A DNA stretch of 64,000 nt from DASVUS01 sp036388675 (GTDB lineage Bacteria > Armatimonadota > Abditibacteriia > Abditibacteriales > Abditibacteriaceae), in contig DASVRI010000016.1 in NCBI GenBank assembly GCA_036388675.1, positions 62,001 to 126,000 on the forward strand, in the 5' to 3' direction. The notes beneath the pieces are model-generated. The model made no database searches. It was not told the origin of the DNA and saw nothing but the letters and a program-made list of their open reading frames with translations. Below, one piece after another: positions 44,470 to 53,116 of the stretch (positions are counted from its first letter, which is position 1; every line of letters starts with the position of its first letter). The position numbers were made by a program, and so were the translations under genes.

Positions 44470-44928
44470 TTATGGTTCAGGAATGGGCGGCAGAGGCGAA
44501 CCACTTTGCGCCGGGCCGATTTCGCGCAGGCGCTTTCTACCACGCAAGTAGCCGCCCAGTGCGGCGCACGGAATTGTGAGCAGTATAGCGACGGTGCCCC
44601 ATATGCCCAAGATTATAGAACCCTTGCCAAACGTCAATAACCAGCCCATCACGAAAGAGAACAGACCAGTCGCGGCACCGTGCAACACGTCATCACAGCG
44701 CGCGACATTCGCTTCCACCTAACCACTCACGGCATGGACAATCAGTCCTGCCGGCAGTCCGATCGACATTAGTGGAGAGTGGCTCATGCGATCAGGGATT
44801 TGCTCTGGCGTGACGCCACCTGAGATGAGCGACACAGCGATAATGATGCCGAGCAGAACACTTATAACCATCGCCCCAGCGAAGCCTACCACCCACCCGA
44901 TTAGAATAGCTTTTATGTTTAGCTTCAT
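44470..44928 (-). pseudogene. Small four-helix membrane protein split by an in-frame TAG
   Basis: Two abutting frames are in the same phase: 44719-44928 (69 aa, MKLNIKAILIGWVVGFAGAM...) and 44470-44718 (82 aa, VEANVARCDDVLHGAATGLF...). They are separated only by TAG (44719-44721) followed by GTG. Joined, they give a ~152-aa protein with four hydrophobic helices and an ...SG-x-VEANVAR...LHGAATGL layout, as in TIGR04086/DUF5518-type small membrane proteins, where the x position is usually aromatic. It is either a nonsense mutation, a read-through site or a sequence error. The start is coupled to the upstream gene (ATGA 44925-44928). Confidence 0.7.
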
Positions 44929-45569
44929 AACACCTTCCCGGTCTGATTAAGCGGTGGATGCACCACCATATCAAACGATTCCAGCAATATCGCGAAGCGT
45001 CGCCCGCACCATGCCAGTCGCGCCTGAGCCGTTATTTGGAGCGGCACGCGCACCCATTCGCCGTTCAATTGCTGAGTACTCGATGCACGCAATCGCAGCG
45101 GAATTCGCGGCCCAACGGCCTGGGCGTGCCACTGCTTTGTGCCCGCTGTAAAAACAATGCGTTCACCGTTGCGCCGCCATTGTAAATTCGCCAGTGTTTT
45201 TGGAAATCCCCAGATGCGCCGTCCACCTATCATAGACGCTTTGGAAGTGACTGGCATCTGCAATACTGTTGGGCCGCGTCGTGTGAGAACCGCAAGTGCC
45301 AATTCATTGTAAGCCCCGACCGGCGAGGTGTCGTAATGCACCAGCGCCAACACACCGAACGGACGTTGTGACCATGACAGATGCGGCAGCCCCAACGCAG
45401 CACCGCCGAGGTGCCACGGCGCGGCGGGAATTTCATCGCCGGCAACAGCACCACCGGCCAGGGCACCACTGCCTGCAGCAGCAGACAAAAGCGACGAGGA
45501 ATGAGTACTCGTGTTGTCGGTTACTCGTTCCTCGCCGCTCATGAAGGCTTTTAGATCCTCGTTGGGCAC
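44925..45569 (-). CDS. Acetoacetate-decarboxylase-superfamily protein
   Basis: This gene encodes 214 aa. Features of the family are TSPVGAYNELALAVL and MIGGRRIWGFPKTLANLQW, the latter with the WGFPK Lys region near the active site. PWHLGGAALGLPHLSW and FGVLALVHYD precede these. The residue forming the Schiff base in true decarboxylases is not certain, so it may be one of the lactonase- or dehydratase-like homologues. The start is GTG at 45569, two bases after the tkt stop; an ATG at 45542 with a GAGGAT 12 bases upstream is an alternative. Residues 15-45 are Ser/Ala/Gly-rich. Confidence 0.72.
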   Translation of the reverse strand: MPNEDLKAFMSGEERVTDNTSTHSSSLLSAAAGSGALAGGAVAGDEIPAAPWHLGGAALGLPHLSWSQRPFGVLALVHYDTSPVGAYNELALAVLTRRGPTVLQMPVTSKASMIGGRRIWGFPKTLANLQWRRNGERIVFTAGTKQWHAQAVGPRIPLRLRASSTQQLNGEWVRVPLQITAQARLAWCGRRFAILLESFDMVVHPPLNQTGKVL

Positions 45570-45571
45570 GG

Positions 45572-47479
45572 CTACTGCGCGCTTTTGACGGCGGCCACGA
45601 TATCTTTGGCGGAGATGCCGTTGTCTTCCAAAAGCTCCATTGGTTTGCCGGAGCGCGGCATCTTGGAAACTGCCAGATGCGTGTAGCGCGCGGCATCGCC
45701 ATCCAGTTGATTGCCGGCGTGCGCTTCGGCCAGCGCGGCCAGAACGGCGTCACCCAGTCCGCCTTCACGCCAGTGATCTTCCACGACCACGATGTGACGC
45801 GTTTCGCGCGCGGCTTTGGCAATGGCGGCCACGTCAATCGGTTTTACCGAATAGAGGTCTATAACGCGGATGTTTGTGTTCTCGCCCTGCAACTGCTCGG
45901 CGGCTTTCAAGGCTTCGTGCAACGTGATACCGGCGCCGATGACGGTTGCCACATCGTTGTCGCTCTGGCGCAGGGTTTTGCTGCCGCCGATGGGGAACTG
46001 CTCGCTCGCTTCGTAGAGCACCGGCGTGGCTTCGCGCGTGGTGCGGATAAACGAGATGCCCTTCAAATCTTTCATCTGCTCCACAAGAGAGGCCGTGGAG
46101 GTGGCGTCGCTGGGGTAGAGCACAGTCGAACCAAAAACGGCGCGCATCATGGCGAGGTCTTCAAGCGCCATCTGGCTCGGGCCGTCTTCGCCAATGGAAA
46201 CGCCGGCGTGGCTGCCGCACAGTTTCATGTTGGCCTGCGAAATCGCGCCCATGCGGATCTGGTCGTAGGCGCGCGAGTAGAAAGCGGCAAATGTCGAGCA
46301 GAACGGCTTGCGGCGGCGATGCTGCAAACCACACGCAACGCTCACCATGAGCTGCTCGGCGATGAACACTTCAAAGAAGCGGTCGGGGAAAGCTTTCTTG
46401 AAGATGTCGGAATAAGTCGAGTTGGAAACTTCGCCGTCAATCGCGACAACCATCGGGTCGGCGCCAATCGCTTTGAGTGCGTCGCCGTATGCTTTGCGGC
46501 AGGCGACTTTTTCACCCATAGTGTACTGCGGTAGTTGAATCTCGCCCTGAGCACTCGTTTCCTGCGGCTGCAAGTCTTCAGGCTTTTGCACTGGCACGAC
46601 CAGGTTCAAATCGCCGTCAAGGCCCGCTTTCTGCTTGATTTCGGCAATGGCTTCTTCGGCCTGTTCGGGCTTCAGGCCTTTGCCGTGCCAGTCGCTCTGA
46701 TCGGAAGTGAGCGTAGCGCCGGCGCCTTTGCAGGTGCGCGCCACGATGCAGGTCGGCTTGTCGGAAGATTCGGCTTCCTGGAATGCGCGCTCGATTTCAT
46801 CCAGATTGTGACCGTCGATTTCAATCGCGTTCCAGCCGAAAGCGCGTGCACGGGCTGCATAAACTTCGGTGTGCCATTCCAACATGGTCGGGCCGCGCTG
46901 CCCGAGGCGGTTGACATCGATAATGGCGACGACGTTATTCAGTTTGTAGTGATCGGCGATGGCAAAGGCTTCCCACACGCTGCCTTCGGCCATTTCGCTG
47001 TCGCCCAGAATGACCCAAACACGATACGGCAATTTGTCGAGAAACTTGCCGGCCAGCGCATCGCCGATGCCGACGGGCAAGCCCTGCCCCAGCGAACCTG
47101 TAGCGGCTTCGACCCACGGAATGTCGGGCGTGGGATGGCCTTCGAGACGGCTGCCCAACTGGCGCAGAGTCAGCAACTCTTCGTCGGAGACGGCGCCGGC
47201 AGCCTTGTAAGCCGAGTAGAGCAGCGGACAGGCGTGGCCTTTGGAGAAGATCAGCGAATCGTTGTTAGGATGTTTCGGGTTATCGAAGTCGTAGCGCAGG
47301 TGCGATGTCAAGAGCACGGCCATGAGGTCGGCGGCGGACATCGAAGAAGTCGGGTGGCCGCTGCCGGCGGCAGTCGTGCAGCGGATGCTGTCCACGCGCA
47401 GTTGCGCCGCGAGGTTCGCCCACAAAGTTCTCTGATCGGTTCCGGCTTGAGTCTGGGTTTCGGCTGTCTGGCTTGGCAT
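45572..47479 (-). CDS. tkt: Transketolase
   Basis: This gene encodes 635 aa. Transketolase moves two-carbon units between sugar phosphates with thiamine diphosphate. The N-terminal TPP domain has SGHPTSSMSAADLMAVLL, FSKGHACPLLYSAY, TGSLGQGLPVGIG and the metal-binding GDSEMAEGSVWEAF...IDVNRLGQRG. The middle domain starts at about VACRKAYGDALKAIG and has DGEVSNSTYSDIF and GISIGEDGPSQMALED-type residues. The C-terminal domain follows (RVIDLYSVKPIDV). The length and order are those of the animal/archaeal-like single-chain form. The start at 47479 follows GGGAGA by 4 bases. Confidence 0.96.
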   Translation of the reverse strand: MPSQTAETQTQAGTDQRTLWANLAAQLRVDSIRCTTAAGSGHPTSSMSAADLMAVLLTSHLRYDFDNPKHPNNDSLIFSKGHACPLLYSAYKAAGAVSDEELLTLRQLGSRLEGHPTPDIPWVEAATGSLGQGLPVGIGDALAGKFLDKLPYRVWVILGDSEMAEGSVWEAFAIADHYKLNNVVAIIDVNRLGQRGPTMLEWHTEVYAARARAFGWNAIEIDGHNLDEIERAFQEAESSDKPTCIVARTCKGAGATLTSDQSDWHGKGLKPEQAEEAIAEIKQKAGLDGDLNLVVPVQKPEDLQPQETSAQGEIQLPQYTMGEKVACRKAYGDALKAIGADPMVVAIDGEVSNSTYSDIFKKAFPDRFFEVFIAEQLMVSVACGLQHRRRKPFCSTFAAFYSRAYDQIRMGAISQANMKLCGSHAGVSIGEDGPSQMALEDLAMMRAVFGSTVLYPSDATSTASLVEQMKDLKGISFIRTTREATPVLYEASEQFPIGGSKTLRQSDNDVATVIGAGITLHEALKAAEQLQGENTNIRVIDLYSVKPIDVAAIAKAARETRHIVVVEDHWREGGLGDAVLAALAEAHAGNQLDGDAARYTHLAVSKMPRSGKPMELLEDNGISAKDIVAAVKSAQ

Positions 47480-47796
47480 AGTCTCTCCCACTGGTCTTAT
47501 TGATTCGGGTTCTGTTTTATCATAATCGGTGCGCGCTGCCGATACGAGTACTCGCACGAGCGGGGTCATTTGCTTTTTACGAGAATGGAACGTGGAACTT
47601 CGTTGCACGAAAACAGCGCTACTTTGTGAGATGTGCGTTCAACTAACGATGTAAGCGTGCGCCACGGAAAACAAAGTCGCGTCGTTTTCGCGTGCGCAGC
47701 TCGCGTTCCCTCAAACGTGTGGAGTGTGTCTTGTCGCACTGCGCTATTCACGCGATAATGGAATCTGGTTCTTGAAGGGAAAAGGAACACCTTTAT
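47480..47796. promoter_or_regulatory. Divergent intergenic region with rbsK promoter (47731-47759)
   Basis: TTGTCG (47731-47736) and GATAAT (47754-47759), 17 bases apart, form a good plus-strand promoter for rbsK. A weaker minus-strand TATGAT (47519-47524) may serve tkt. A GAGTACTC is at 47546-47553. No gene is seen in these 317 bases. Confidence 0.55.
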
Positions 47797-48744
47797 ATGT
47801 CAACTGCATCGAGTACTGCATGTGATGTCGTGGTCATCGGCTCATCCAATATGGACATGGTTGTGCGCTGTCCCGAATTGCCGTTGCCGGGCCAGACCAT
47901 TCTGGGCAGCGATTTCGTGATGAACCCCGGCGGTAAGGGTGCCAACCAGGCGTATGCCGCCGCCAAAATGGGCGCCCGCACCCAACTGGTGACGCGCGTG
48001 GGCAACGATGTCTTCGCCGAAGCGTCCTGTCGTTCGTTTTGCCAGGTGGGTCTGGGGACTGATTACGTTGTAGAAGATCAAGACACGCCTTCCGGCGTGG
48101 CGCTGATTTATGTGGATGAAAGCGGCGAAAACAACATCGTTGTGGCACCAGGTGCAAACCGCAAACTCTCACCGGCTGATGTGGATGCGGCGCGCGACAT
48201 CATCCAGAGCGCCAAAGTGATGATTCTCCAACTGGAGATTCCCATGGAAACCGTCGTGCACGCGGCGCAGATGGCGACTGAGAATCACACGCGTGTGATT
48301 CTGAACCCGGCACCGGCGCGTCCCCTGCCCGCTGCTCTGCTGGAAAAAGTCGATATCTTAATCGCCAACGAAACCGAAATTCTCGTGCTTACGGGCGCCG
48401 ACGAAGTGGGAATGCAAACCGCTGCCGCCGTGTGCCGCCCGCTGCACGATGCCGGCGTGGAATCGGTCATTATGACGCTGGGCAAAGAAGGCGCACTCGT
48501 CACCTCGCAGAGCGGCGATACGCGCGTGCCCGGATTTATCGTCAAAGCAGCCGATACCACAGCCGCCGGAGATACCTTTGCCGGAGCCCTGGCGTGTGCA
48601 CTGGCCGAAGGCAAGGATCTCGAAGAAGCCGTGCTCTTCGCCAACGCCGCTGCCGCACTTTCCGCCACCAAGCAAGGCGCACAAATTTCCATGCCGACAC
48701 GCGAAGAAGTCGATCAACTCGTCGCAAATGGAGAGACGCGCTGA
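47797..48744 (+). CDS. rbsK: Ribokinase
   Basis: This gene encodes 315 aa of the PfkB/ribokinase family. It phosphorylates D-ribose at O5. Signatures are VVIGSSNMDMVVRCPELPLPGQTILGSDF, NPGGKGANQAYAAAKMG, and the C-terminal anion-hole motif DTTAAGDTFAGALACALAEG with the catalytic Asp in AAGD. NANETEILVLTG-like residues are present (IANETEILVLTGADE). It has its own promoter. Ribose-5-phosphate feeds the pentose phosphate path, linking it to the divergent tkt. Confidence 0.93.
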   Translation: MSTASSTACDVVVIGSSNMDMVVRCPELPLPGQTILGSDFVMNPGGKGANQAYAAAKMGARTQLVTRVGNDVFAEASCRSFCQVGLGTDYVVEDQDTPSGVALIYVDESGENNIVVAPGANRKLSPADVDAARDIIQSAKVMILQLEIPMETVVHAAQMATENHTRVILNPAPARPLPAALLEKVDILIANETEILVLTGADEVGMQTAAAVCRPLHDAGVESVIMTLGKEGALVTSQSGDTRVPGFIVKAADTTAAGDTFAGALACALAEGKDLEEAVLFANAAAALSATKQGAQISMPTREEVDQLVANGETR

Positions 48745-48755
48745 ACTCAGTATTT

Positions 48756-48869
48756 AACAGGATACACAGGATATTCAGGATGGGCGAGAACGCCGGTTCA
48801 GTGCGAGACATGAGTACTCGCATTGCAGAAGATTGCCGTTCCCATCCTGAATATCCTGTGTATCTTGTT
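48756..48869. repeat. 29-bp inverted repeat of the AACAGGAT family
   Basis: Arms 48756-48784 and 48841-48869 pair at 28 of 29 positions (AACAGGATACACAGG and its complement). The loop holds a GAGTACTC (48812-48819). It separates rbsK from hslV and ends 11 bases before the hslV ATG. It is related to 10528-10641. Confidence 0.8.
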
Positions 48870-48880
48870 CATTAAAATTC

Positions 48881-49414
48881 ATGTTTCATGCCACAACAAT
48901 ATGCGCCGTGCGGCGCGGCAACCAGACAGCCATTGCCGGCGACGGCCAGGTCACGGTCGAAAACCATGTCGTAAAAAGCACGGCGCGCAAGCTGCGTCGT
49001 CTCAGCGGTGATAAAGTCATCGCCGGTTTTGCGGGCAGCGCCGCCGACGCCATCACGCTGTTTGAGAAGTTCGAATCAAAATTGGATGCGCATCGCGGCA
49101 ACCTGCGCCGCGCCGCCATTGAACTCGCCAAAGACTGGCGCACCGACCGAGTACTCAGACGACTCGAAGCGCTGATGATCGTGGCCGATGGCAAAGATAT
49201 GTTTCTCATTTCCGGCAACGGCGACGTGCTCGAACCCGATGAAGGTGTGGCGGCTATCGGCAGCGGCGGCACCTTCGCCCAATCGGCGGCCACCGCGCTG
49301 TTGCGCCACACCGAAATGAGCGCGCGTGAAATCGCCGAAAACGCCTTGCGCATCGCGGCCAGCATCTGCATCTACACCAACGACAACATCACGGTCGAAA
49401 TCGTCGAGGCATAA
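48881..49414 (+). CDS. hslV: HslV protease subunit
   Basis: This gene encodes 177 aa. HslV is the proteasome-like peptidase of the HslUV complex. The N-terminal MFHATTICAVRRGNQTAIAGDGQVT holds the catalytic Thr exposed after removal of a short leader (T5). GFAGSAADAITLFEKFE, MFLISGNGDVLEPDEGV, IGSGG and IYTNDNITVEIV complete the fold. No Shine-Dalgarno is visible; the ATG follows a long inverted repeat, so translation may depend on RNA structure. hslU follows after 182 bases. Confidence 0.96.
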   Translation: MFHATTICAVRRGNQTAIAGDGQVTVENHVVKSTARKLRRLSGDKVIAGFAGSAADAITLFEKFESKLDAHRGNLRRAAIELAKDWRTDRVLRRLEALMIVADGKDMFLISGNGDVLEPDEGVAAIGSGGTFAQSAATALLRHTEMSAREIAENALRIAASICIYTNDNITVEIVEA

Positions 49415-49572
49415 ACGCGTCGCTTCTCGAACTCAACCCTCACAGCGTATGGCGTTTGGAACTGACGCGCCACATCACGCCGCACTACGCGGCTCACACC
49501 AAAGTCGAAGCGGTTTATGTGTTTGGTTTCATCTCTCCTCGTGGCGCCAATAGTGACAGCCACGTCTGGTAA
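49415..49572 (+). pseudogene. Possible nucleotidyltransferase remnant between hslV and hslU
   Basis: The frame ending TAA at 49570-49572 reads LELNPHSVWRLELT, KVEAVYVFGFISPRGANSDSHVW. This recalls the start of nucleotidyltransferase domains (YLFGSxARGxAxxxSDIDL) but lacks a start codon with ribosome site and stops where the catalytic Asp pair would be. It could be a decayed fragment or chance; low confidence. Confidence 0.25.
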
Positions 49573-49596
49573 ACTGAAAGCGTCTTTTCAAACATC

Positions 49597-51027
49597 ATGA
49601 CTGAAACCAAACACACTCTCGAAACCCTGACGCCGCGCCAGATTGTGGCGGAGTTGGATAAGTACATTGTCGGGCAGCACGCCGCCAAGCGCGCTGTCGC
49701 CATTGCGTTACGCAATCGTTTTCGCCGCTCCAAGTTGGGCGAAGAAATGCGCGGCGATGTCATTCCCAAGAACATTCTGATGATTGGCCCCACCGGCGTG
49801 GGGAAAACTGAGATCGCGCGCCGCCTGGCCAACCTCGCGGGCGCGCCGATGCTCAAAGTCGAAGCGACCAAGTTCACCGAAGTCGGTTATGTGGGGCGCG
49901 ATGTCGATGCCATGATTCGCGACCTGACCGAAATCGGCATTTCAATGGTCGAAAAAGAGAAGCTGGAAAGCGTTCAGGATCTCGCCAAAGAGTTGGTCGA
50001 AGAACGAGTACTCGATTTGCTGGTGGAACGCCCCGAACCACGCGCGCGCCGTGCCAAAAACCCATTCGAAACGATGTGGGGCCAAAGCCCCGACGACGAT
50101 GATGAAGACGTAACTTCATCCAGCTACCAGACGCAAATGGAGCAGGCTGAGCGTCTGCGCACACGCATGAAAGGGAAGTTGGCCAACGGAGAACTGGAAA
50201 ACGCTGAAGTCGAAATCGAAGTCGAGGAGCAGCGCGGCGGCGGAGCGCGCATCTTTGGCCCGGTCGGCATGGAAGAAATGGGCTTCGACATGCAAAGCGC
50301 GCTCGGCAACCTCTTTCCGAAAGAGCGCAAGAAGCGCAAAGTCAAAATTAACGAAGCGCGCCGCATCTTGCAGGCCGAGGAAGCGCAGCGTTTAGTTGAC
50401 CGCGAAGCTGTCATCGCCGAAGCAATCGAGCGCGTGCAAGAACACGGCATTCTCTTTATTGACGAAATCGACAAAGTGGCGGGACGCGAAGGCAGCCACG
50501 GCCCCGAAGTCTCGCGCGAGGGCGTGCAGCGCGACATCCTGCCCATCGTGGAAGGCTCCAGCGTGATGACCAAATACGGCCACGTCGCGACCAATCACAT
50601 TCTGTTCATCGCGGCGGGTGCGTTTCACGTCTCGAAACCCAGCGACCTTATTCCCGAATTGCAGGGCCGCTTCCCCATTCGCGTCGAGTTGGAAGCGCTT
50701 AGCGAAGACGATTTCCGCCGCATCCTGACTGAGCCACGCAACGCTTTACTTAAACAATACTCCGCGCTGCTGGATGCCGACGGTGTACAACTCGAATTCA
50801 GCGACGACGGCATCGACGAAATCGCCAAACTTGCGCGACAGGTCAACGAGCAAACCGAAAACATCGGCGCGCGCCGCCTGCATACTATTGTTGAAAAGCT
50901 GCTCGACGAAATTTCCTTTGCCGCCCCGGACGTGGACGAAAAGCGAGTACTCGTAGACGCCGCTTACGTGCGCGACCGCCTTGCCGAACTGGTCAAAGAC
51001 GAAGACCTCAGCCGTTATATTTTGTAG
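49597..51027 (+). CDS. hslU: HslU ATPase subunit
   Basis: This gene encodes 476 aa. HslU is the AAA+ unfoldase that feeds HslV. TPRQIVAELDKYIVGQHAAKRAVAIALRNR is the family N-terminus. Walker A is MIGPTGVGKTEIARR, Walker B ILFIDEIDKVAG, and the pore loop is FTEVGYVGRDVD. The I-domain (about 110-250) is shorter and differs from E. coli, with an acidic DDDDEDV stretch. The C-terminal LVKDEDLSRYIL carries the hydrophobic tail that docks into HslV. GAGTACTC appears twice in frame as RVLD and RVLV codons. Confidence 0.97.
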   Translation: MTETKHTLETLTPRQIVAELDKYIVGQHAAKRAVAIALRNRFRRSKLGEEMRGDVIPKNILMIGPTGVGKTEIARRLANLAGAPMLKVEATKFTEVGYVGRDVDAMIRDLTEIGISMVEKEKLESVQDLAKELVEERVLDLLVERPEPRARRAKNPFETMWGQSPDDDDEDVTSSSYQTQMEQAERLRTRMKGKLANGELENAEVEIEVEEQRGGGARIFGPVGMEEMGFDMQSALGNLFPKERKKRKVKINEARRILQAEEAQRLVDREAVIAEAIERVQEHGILFIDEIDKVAGREGSHGPEVSREGVQRDILPIVEGSSVMTKYGHVATNHILFIAAGAFHVSKPSDLIPELQGRFPIRVELEALSEDDFRRILTEPRNALLKQYSALLDADGVQLEFSDDGIDEIAKLARQVNEQTENIGARRLHTIVEKLLDEISFAAPDVDEKRVLVDAAYVRDRLAELVKDEDLSRYIL

Positions 51028-51035
51028 TGCCGTCT

Positions 51036-51686
51036 ATGAGAAATTTGCAGCAAACCACCTTCAGCCGACCCGCTGTCTTTTTCCTTGCTTCTCTATCCTT
51101 CGCCTGTTTGCTGGGCCAGTTCTACCATTTATGGTCGATGCGGCTGTTTGCGTGCTGGGTGTTTCCACCGGCCATCGCGTTGTTGGTGTGGGCCGCGCAG
51201 CGTGATGCTCGCGCACGCCTCTGGATTGTGCAAGGTGCGCTCGGCGGCATCTTCGCGGCTGTGGTTTACGACTTGTTTCGCCTGCCGTTTGTGATGAACG
51301 GCTATCCGCTGTTTGGTGTGTTCCCCAAATTCGGGCAGATGCTGCTGGGTGCAGCGCCTACCGATTTGGGGCCGGCTGTACAGATTGTGGGCTGGATTTA
51401 TCACTTTTCCAACGGGGCGGCGCTGGGCATTATGTTACTGGCCATGGTGACGCGGCCCACGCCACGAATACTCATGTGGAGCGCGGCGGCATGGGCGCTG
51501 TGCGTCGAGATCATTCTCTTGCTGACGCCCTACTATTCGTTTTTCAAATTGAAGCTGAATTTCAGCGAATTTCTGCTGCTGACGCTGAGCGCGCATCTGG
51601 TTTTTGGCATTGCGCTCGGATGGTGGTGCGCGCAACGCGTCGCAACGGACGGGTCTTCAGGCGCACCATTGCAAACCACCGGGTAA
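51036..51686 (+). CDS. Hypothetical polytopic membrane protein
   Basis: This gene encodes 216 aa with about six hydrophobic segments (VFFLASLSFACLLGQFYHLW, AIALLVWAAQ, VQGALGGIFAAVVYDLF, VGWIYHFSNGAALGIMLLAM, WSAAAWALCVEIILLLTPYYSFF, EFLLLTLSAHLVFGIALGWW). The helices contain few charges. It is not recognised. A GTG at 51027 overlapping the hslU stop (TAGTG) is an alternative start. The 3' end overlaps the convergent dioxygenase gene by 30 bases. Confidence 0.7.
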   Translation: MRNLQQTTFSRPAVFFLASLSFACLLGQFYHLWSMRLFACWVFPPAIALLVWAAQRDARARLWIVQGALGGIFAAVVYDLFRLPFVMNGYPLFGVFPKFGQMLLGAAPTDLGPAVQIVGWIYHFSNGAALGIMLLAMVTRPTPRILMWSAAAWALCVEIILLLTPYYSFFKLKLNFSEFLLLTLSAHLVFGIALGWWCAQRVATDGSSGAPLQTTG

Positions 51687-52358
51687 CTCCTGCGCGGCCC
51701 ACTCGATGTGCAGCACGCGACGATGCCCCACTGTTTCAGCAGACGAAGAAGCGTGCAGCAGCAATGGGCGCATCAGCAAGACACCGCCGCGCGGCGAAGC
51801 GCAGACGACTTCCTCTTCGCGCTGCCGCCAGGCGGCAATCTCTTGCGCATTCAGCTTACCGCTTTGATGCGAACCGGGAATGACGCGCAACGGTCCATTA
51901 GGGAGGCCGCAGTCATCGAGATGAAGGCGCAAGGTCAACATCTGCTCCAGAATTTTGGTCGGCGGCTGCACATGCACTACTCCGGCTTTTTGCGACCACG
52001 GACCAAAGCCCTCGACTTCAATTCGTTCGCGCACTGCAATGGATAGATCCTGGTGCCACGGCACTTTCCAGTTAGCGCCGGGCACTTTGTCGAAGAGAAT
52101 GCCGCGTACAGGGAAACAACGCGCGCCCAGAATCGACTCGACCAGAGTACGCAACAGCGGCGCGTTCACAGTTTCCCGCAATGCAGGCACCACGTCCAGA
52201 ACGTTGCGAATGGCATAAACGCCCTCACGCTGCCGCACACTGGCATCACCGCCAACATTGCTCACGGCTTCGATGCGGCCCAGAAGCGATTCGACCGTAA
52301 CGGGATCAACGGCATTCGCCACAAGAGCGAACCCATCGCGCTCAATGTTAAAGTTCAT
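51657..52358 (-). CDS. Phytanoyl-CoA dioxygenase (PhyH)-family protein
   Basis: This gene encodes 233 aa. It has the double-stranded beta-helix of Fe(II)/2-oxoglutarate oxygenases. Iron ligands are H and D in VPWHQDLSIAV and the distal His in LLLHASSSAE; the 2-oxoglutarate Arg is probably in GHRRVLHIEW. Also present are LRLHLDDCGLPNGPLRVIPGSH and EGVYAIRNVLDVVP. It would hydroxylate a small molecule of unknown nature. The start ATG at 52358 is weakly supported. It is convergent with the membrane gene. Confidence 0.88.
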   Translation of the reverse strand: MNFNIERDGFALVANAVDPVTVESLLGRIEAVSNVGGDASVRQREGVYAIRNVLDVVPALRETVNAPLLRTLVESILGARCFPVRGILFDKVPGANWKVPWHQDLSIAVRERIEVEGFGPWSQKAGVVHVQPPTKILEQMLTLRLHLDDCGLPNGPLRVIPGSHQSGKLNAQEIAAWRQREEEVVCASPRGGVLLMRPLLLHASSSAETVGHRRVLHIEWAAQELPGGLQWCA

Positions 52359-52478
52359 AGGGATAAAGCATAGAAAGGCATGTCATTCCGAGTAACGCCA
52401 GGATCTTTAAGCACTGAGCAGAAAATTTCTGCTGTGCTCGGAACGACATACCATAAGCCTGTAATCTCGTGATGTCAA

Positions 52479-53105
52479 TTAGTCTTCGCGTGGTGCGAAA
52501 GGCGGGGTGTGACCGTTGGAGTTCATGGGGCCGACGGGCGGTGTTGCGGGAACGAGACCAAGCGCGGCGTGCGCGGCGGCGGGGGCATTGACGCCCACAG
52601 CGGGAATAAACGTCTGCTTGGGATGACGGCCCCGGTAGGTCATCGCAACTTCGTCGCAGGCGACCATGAATTTGGGGCAGTTGGTGCATTCGCTCCACAC
52701 GCGCTGCGGCAATTCACGCATGTTGATGGGTTCAAAGCCGAGCTTCTGGAAGAACTCCATCTTGTTGGTCAGCGTGTACACGCAATCGATGCCCAGGTTT
52801 TCGGCTTCGGCCAAAACCGTCTCCACCAGATTGCGGCCCCAGCCCTGATTCTTCACTTCATCGGCCACGGCCAGCGCCTTCAATTCGGCCAGACCGTCCC
52901 ACTGCGACTGCAAAGCGCAGCATCCGAGTACTCGATCGTTTTCGTCCACCAGCACCATGTAATCGCGGATGTGCTCATACAATTCGGTCAGGCTGCGCGG
53001 CAGCATGTGGCCGTATTTGTGGCCCTCGTCGGTGCGCATCGCCATCTCGTTGATGATGGCGCGCATCTGTGGCACATCGCCGTTTTTTGCCTTGCGCAGT
53101 CGCAT
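52479..53105 (-). CDS. N-acetyltransferase, ArgA/N-acetylglutamate-synthase-like
   Basis: This gene encodes 208 aa. Residues 1-150 are a GNAT domain: MRLRKAKNGDVPQMRAIINE, DRVLGCCALQSQWDGLAELKALAVADEVKNQGWGRNLVE and VYTLTNKMEFFQKLGFEPI, the pattern of short ArgA-type N-acetylglutamate synthases. WSECTNCPKF is also typical of these. The C-terminal ~50 aa are Ala/Pro-rich. If ArgA-like, it starts arginine synthesis. The ATG is directly preceded by ACGAGTACTCAC, with no other ribosome site. Confidence 0.82.
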   Translation of the reverse strand: MRLRKAKNGDVPQMRAIINEMAMRTDEGHKYGHMLPRSLTELYEHIRDYMVLVDENDRVLGCCALQSQWDGLAELKALAVADEVKNQGWGRNLVETVLAEAENLGIDCVYTLTNKMEFFQKLGFEPINMRELPQRVWSECTNCPKFMVACDEVAMTYRGRHPKQTFIPAVGVNAPAAAHAALGLVPATPPVGPMNSNGHTPPFAPRED

Positions 53106-53116
53106 GTGAGTACTCG

